Below, one piece after another: positions 59,808-64,000 of a stretch of 64,000 bases of DNA. Position 1 is the first letter of the stretch; each line of letters starts with the position of its first letter. The notes beneath the pieces are model-generated. The model saw only the letters and a list, made by a program, of their open reading frames with translations, was not told where the DNA came from and did no database searches. The DNA is taken from NCBI GenBank assembly GCA_026874595.1, contig CM049307.1, positions 78,470,643 to 78,534,642 on the forward strand, written 5' to 3'. The translations under genes were made by a program, and so were the position numbers. Source of the DNA: Sipunculus nudus (lineage: Eukaryota > Annelida > Sipuncula > Golfingiida > Sipunculidae).

Positions 59808-60947
59808 ATGTCTAATACACGTGAAGACCTTACTCGGGCCTTAAATAAGGTTAAAACCACCAGTACAATACTTGACCTTCAATTCAATCTTGATAGAACA
59901 ATAGGCAGAATCGGCCTTTGTGCCTGCAGTAATGCAGGACAAATCAGACATTATGCTGAACAAATAAAACAGGCTGCCATTGACTTAGACAATGATAACA
60001 ATCATGTCAAATCAGTGATTCGATCCACTTTAGTTGGCAAAGTCGCAAAGTCTGTTGAATGTTTTATGTTGAGAAAATCAACAACAGGTGAAAAGGGAAA
60101 GGTTACGCAAAATGTAACTTGGCAGGAAGTTATCCAACATATTAAGTTCACTTTTCTGCCACCTTACGACATGGATCACCTCAAAAACAGAGTGACCAAG
60201 CTCAGACAGAAATTACAAACAATGCTAGAGGAGCATAATGACACCTTCATACAATTGGTGGTAGAATTGTATGGAAATACCATCCCCGCTGACAAAAATA
60301 AAGAAATTGTAGAACACTATGCACGCAGTCTGAGTAGTACTGCTGCAGCAAGGGCAGCCCTCAAATGCAAGGATATAGATGAGGCCATGCAAACTGCCAG
60401 AAACCTGATGCATGATGACTTAGCTTTTCAGAAACTCGGAAGAGACCCTGAGGCTGACATGAAATACAACACCCCTAGGGACATAGATCTCATTAATAAG
60501 CATTTCCATCATCCTTTGGATACAAAAACAGCACACAGAAAACAACAGCCTTACATGAGATATACACAGAATAACAGACCAGTCTGTTATTTCGGCTCCA
60601 CAGTAGGACATATTAGAAACCAGTCCTATACCCTGAATGGAAAAAATGCTCGGGGCCAATGGGCCCCTTGGGCCCAAGAGGGCCAAATGTGGACCAGTAA
60701 ACCACCACAAACACACAAACAACAAGCATCACAACAAGTGAACAGAAGTCGAAAGGGTGTCACTGATCAACATAATCGGTATATTGAATCAATGGTCAGT
60801 CATGTTCAGAAATCTGGTCAACAAGTTCATGCTGTACAACCCATTGCACAAAAATTTGTCTACCCCCCTCAGGAAATTTCCCATGAGGGTTATACATATA
60901 CTTTGAACAAACCCACCCACCGCCCTCACAGTCATTTAAACTGGTAA
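59808..60947 (+). CDS. Ty3/gypsy element B gag polyprotein (379 aa)
   Basis: A complete frame from ATG (MSNTREDLTRALN). The capsid-like part includes WQEVIQHIKFTFLPPYD and HNDTFIQLVVELYGNTIP. At 60,584-60,625 the nucleocapsid knuckle reads C-Y-F-G-x4-H-x4-S: the second and fourth zinc ligands of CX2CX4HX4C are Gly and Ser, so zinc binding should be lost. The TAA stop is at 60,945-60,947. The frame overlaps a -1 slippery site at its last codons, through which pol is expressed. An open frame with broken knuckle ligands suggests a recently inactivated copy. Confidence 0.85.
   Translation: MSNTREDLTRALNKVKTTSTILDLQFNLDRTIGRIGLCACSNAGQIRHYAEQIKQAAIDLDNDNNHVKSVIRSTLVGKVAKSVECFMLRKSTTGEKGKVTQNVTWQEVIQHIKFTFLPPYDMDHLKNRVTKLRQKLQTMLEEHNDTFIQLVVELYGNTIPADKNKEIVEHYARSLSSTAAARAALKCKDIDEAMQTARNLMHDDLAFQKLGRDPEADMKYNTPRDIDLINKHFHHPLDTKTAHRKQQPYMRYTQNNRPVCYFGSTVGHIRNQSYTLNGKNARGQWAPWAQEGQMWTSKPPQTHKQQASQQVNRSRKGVTDQHNRYIESMVSHVQKSGQQVHAVQPIAQKFVYPPQEISHEGYTYTLNKPTHRPHSHLNW
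60935..60941 (+). promoter_or_regulatory. -1 ribosomal frameshift heptamer TTTAAAC at gag-pol junction
   Basis: Reads T-TTA-AAC in the gag frame, one codon before the gag stop. The -1 frame opens straight into the protease region (KLVRAASPHQ ... LIDTGAAVSLM). GGGC (60,948) and GCCC (about 60,973) could form the start of a downstream stem. This is a textbook X XXY YYZ site. Confidence 0.85.
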
Positions 60948-63900
60948 GGGCCGCATCACCACATCAACAGGGACGCCCATTCATTAAATTACACTATGCT
61001 GAAGTTAGCCTAGATGCTCTTATTGACACTGGGGCGGCTGTTTCGTTGATGCGGCATGATACTTTCATGAACCTTCACAGAAAGAATAATAACCTCACAT
61101 CGGAGGAACCCCCCCCCCCCCCATGGGCTCCAGTCCGTCACGGGCAATGAGCTTGTAGTGACTGGTATAACCTATGTGTTATTCTCAAATCTTGACACTA
61201 GGTTACGCCTATTCGTGGTACCAGACTTACCACATGATCTTATCTTAGGGAGTGACGTACTGAACAGTGGCTGTGCCGACCTTGACCTTGAACAAGATAC
61301 CTTGACATGGTATCGTCGTGTGTTCAAGATTACACATGAATACGTGGGAACACCAACTAAAATCTTCATCACAAGGCCGTGTTATATTGACGCAGATTTA
61401 GATCACGTCCTGAGACAGTTTAGTGATGTGTTCGCCTCATCAGAGGAGAAAATGTCCATTTCAAGTCTACCGCCATTAAAAGTTAGAACAAATGGGACAA
61501 TCACACCACTCCCACCTTATAGGGTTCCCCTGGCAAAGAAAAAGGTGCTTGACCAGGAAGTACAAAGACTACTAAAAGAAGGGATCATTAGACGAAGTAG
61601 GTCACCCTATAGTAGTCCTGTGTCCCTGGTAGACAAACCGGATGGTTCAGTTCGGCTAGTAGTCGACTACCGGAAGGTCAACCAGACAATCCAGGCAGAC
61701 AAGTTCCCCCTCCCACGCTTGTCTGACATTTTTGATGATTTACAGGGTTCCACAATATTTTCCACCCTCGATTTGAAGTCAGGGTACCACCAGTTAGCAA
61801 TGCATCCTGACAGCATACCTCTGACAGCAATGGCCACACCTAGCGGACTCTATGAGTTTGTCCGTTGCCCTTTTGGCCTTTCAGTGGCGCCCTCTACATT
61901 CCAAAGAGCCATAAGTTGGGCCCTCAAAGAAGCTGTGTTAGACAATTGTGCCCGTGTCTACATAGATGACATTGTGGTTTTCAGTAAAAGCAGAGAGTGA
62001 CATGTGCAACACTTGCAGAAGGTTTTTCGTTGTCTTCAACGGTATAACCTAAAACTCAAGGCCTCAAAATGCAATTTTGCTAAACCAGCAGTAAAACTTC
62101 TGGGCCACATTATATCAGCAGAAGGAAAACTGCCAGATCCAGAAAAGACTGAAGCCATAAGAAACATGGCAGCACCCACAAATGTAAAAGGTGTTCGCAG
62201 CCTGCTAGGCACCTGTGGGTTTTACAGGCAATTCGTTAAGAATTATGCCGAAATTGCAGCACCCCTGGTGGCATTAACAAAGAAACATGCTAAATTCCAC
62301 TGGGGCCAAGACCACGAAGCGGCCTTCCAAAAATTAAAAGACCTACTTGTCTCACCTCAGGTGATGGCCTTTCCAGATCCCGAAAAGCCTTACCACCTGT
62401 ACACTGATGCGTCAAATGTGGCAGTAGGCGCAGTGCTGGTCCAGCTGGATGACAATAACACAGAAAGAGTTATTGAGTATGTGTCACACACACTTAATCC
62501 AGCGCAGCGTAATTATTCTACCATCGAGCGTGAAGGCCTGGCTGTCATGGTAGCCCTTACAAAGCTAAGGCACTACCTCCTGGGTAGCCAGTTTACACTC
62601 TACACTGACCACAGACCCTTGCAGAGTCTGTTTACCTCAAAGATAAATAACACAAGGGTCCAGCGCTGGGCACTGACACTGGCAGAGTTCTCTCCTAAAA
62701 TTGTGTATAGAAAGGGCTGCCTGAATGTCAAAGCTGATATGTTGTCCAGACTGCACAATTCAAAGCCGATTCTACCAGTGCCAGAGCCACCAGTCATAGC
62801 CTGTGTATCCCCGGGAGCAGTAGAAATGATAGACCTCATGGAAGACAGTGAAGCTGAGGATCTAATTCCTGTTACAGCACGACATGTGTATGATGACATC
62901 GATTTGGATGCCATTATCGAGGCACAAACATTACAGTTCCCAACACTGAAACGGAAAGCTCAGAAGGGCCATCCGTATATCACACTGATCGATGGGGCAC
63001 TGTATAATTTGCGGCCACCGTACAAGGGGGCGCCACAGTACCCTAGGCTTGTTATGCCAACTCCTTACCAAGAAAAAGTCATAAAAAATGCACATCTTCA
63101 GCTTGGCCATCTAGGAGTGATCAAAACAATGCATAGGGTGAATGAAGCGTACATGTTTCCGGGACTGAAAAGATCAGTACAACGGGTCATCCACAACTGC
63201 CCAAACTGCACCTTGCAGAGAACACCCAGAGACAGAGTGGCTATTCAGGAAATGCCTGTGCCATCACAGTGTTTCCAATTCATCTCCTGTGACCTAAAAG
63301 GCCCATTTGTTGCTAGTGAGAACGACAACAAATAGGTCCTCACAGTCATTGACCACCTAAGTTCATTCCTTGAGGTATTCCCTCTCCCTGACAAAACATG
63401 TAAGTCTGTATGGACAGCCCTACATCAGCAATATTTTGCTCGTTATGGCACTCCTAGGACTATCCTCACAGATAATGGCCTAGAATTTAATGCTACAGCT
63501 TGGGATAAATACCTTAAAGAACTGGGCATAGAACACAGAAGGTCTACAGCCCACCACCCGCAATCTAACGGGAAAATTGAGCGAGTAAATCGGACAGTAA
63601 AAGAACTACTGTCCAGAATACTTGCAAATAACCCTGACCAATGGGAGGCTGCCCTTAGTGATGTACAATGGGCTCATAACAGTTCCCGTAACGAGGCAAC
63701 AGGCCAGTCCCCATATCTGGTTGTATTTGGGAGACACCCAAATGCTCCATTACGCCACATTGATCCCAATATGGCTTATACACTAAATGACAGAATACAG
63801 AGAATGCACAGCATCTGGCTTGAGACTCAAGCCCACATTCAGGCCAGCCGCGTACCTGACAGACTGAGATCTGAACGGCAGGCTAATGCGCCCATACTGG

Positions 63901-64000
63901 CGGACAATACGGCAGTCCTATTAAAAGCTGAAAACCCTATGACATTTACTGCCAAATGTGACCCTCAGTGGGTGATTACAGAACAACGTTACACTACATG
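60942..64000 (+). pseudogene. Ty3/gypsy element B pol: protease, RT, RNase H, integrase (runs off the window)
   Basis: Protease LIDTGAAVSLM at about 61,017. RT: WSSP-like SPYSSPVSLVDKPDGS, then CPFGLSVAPSTFQRA and VYIDDIVVF with the catalytic YIDD at 61,959-61,970. RNase H: LYTDASNVAVGAV, STIEREGLAVMVAL, LYTDHRPLQSL. Integrase: the HHCC zinc motif (HLQLGHLG ... CPNC), then VIDHLSS, ILTDNGLEF and SNGKIERVN (D-D-E). Lesions: a 1-nt shift at a C14 run (61,109-61,122) between protease and RT, TGA at 61,998-62,000 right after FSKSRE, and TAG at 63,333-63,335 before the integrase core. The frame is otherwise open and the domains are full length. The 3' end and 3' LTR lie beyond 64,000. Confidence 0.9.

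Overview
The window is animal nuclear DNA: low GC, intron-split genes with GT-AG (one GC-AG) junctions, LTR retrotransposons, foldback/MITE elements, a tRNA-derived SINE and many microsatellites. Gene families and repeat style fit a lophotrochozoan invertebrate, most likely a bivalve mollusc; this is inference, as no species marker is present. Gene density is low and most of the sequence is repeat-derived.

Left part (1-12,860): tandem repeats, then an old Ty3/gypsy element (about 3,725-10,293) whose gag was split by a roughly 3.6-kb block of other repeats (about 4,188-7,752). Its 3' LTR (9,557-10,293) belongs to the same family as two solo LTRs at 31,189-32,027 (+) and 41,505-42,350 (-), each with a clean 4-bp target duplication. 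At 12,861-16,429 is a two-exon SAM plus HECT-like ubiquitin-ligase gene, well preserved except for one in-frame TAA before the catalytic C-lobe.

Middle (16,430-34,610): tandem repeats, a SINE, a 561-bp foldback with 48-bp inverted ends, an AT-rich gene desert, a decayed DDE-integrase gene on the minus strand (27,457-29,316) and a second relic of that family (33,722-34,075). Each integrase copy has a 21-bp GTGCGCAC repeat array just upstream, the two arrays being in opposite orientation. Repeats at 30,560-32,990 carry a recurring AGGTGGCGCCACCT palindrome that also occurs in several otherwise unrelated repeats across the window.

Right-centre (35,000-53,963): an SLC16 (monocarboxylate-transporter-like) cluster. 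It has a broken fragment (35,007-35,930, +), an intact five-exon gene (39,912-47,578, +; 455 aa) and a tail-to-tail paralogue (53,963-50,057, -) with the same exon plan but two nonsense codons. All introns interrupt codons in phase 1, and exons 2 and 4 are exactly 144 and 126 bp in both paralogues, so the copies arose by gene duplication.

Right end (57,300-64,000): foldback elements, then a second, different Ty3/gypsy element (possible 5' LTR at 58,242; gag 59,808-60,947; pol to the window edge). It keeps a textbook -1 frameshift heptamer at the gag-pol junction but carries one extra frameshift, two pol stops and a ruined gag zinc knuckle. Coordinates come from reading the sequence; family assignments rest on recognised motifs, not on database searches.
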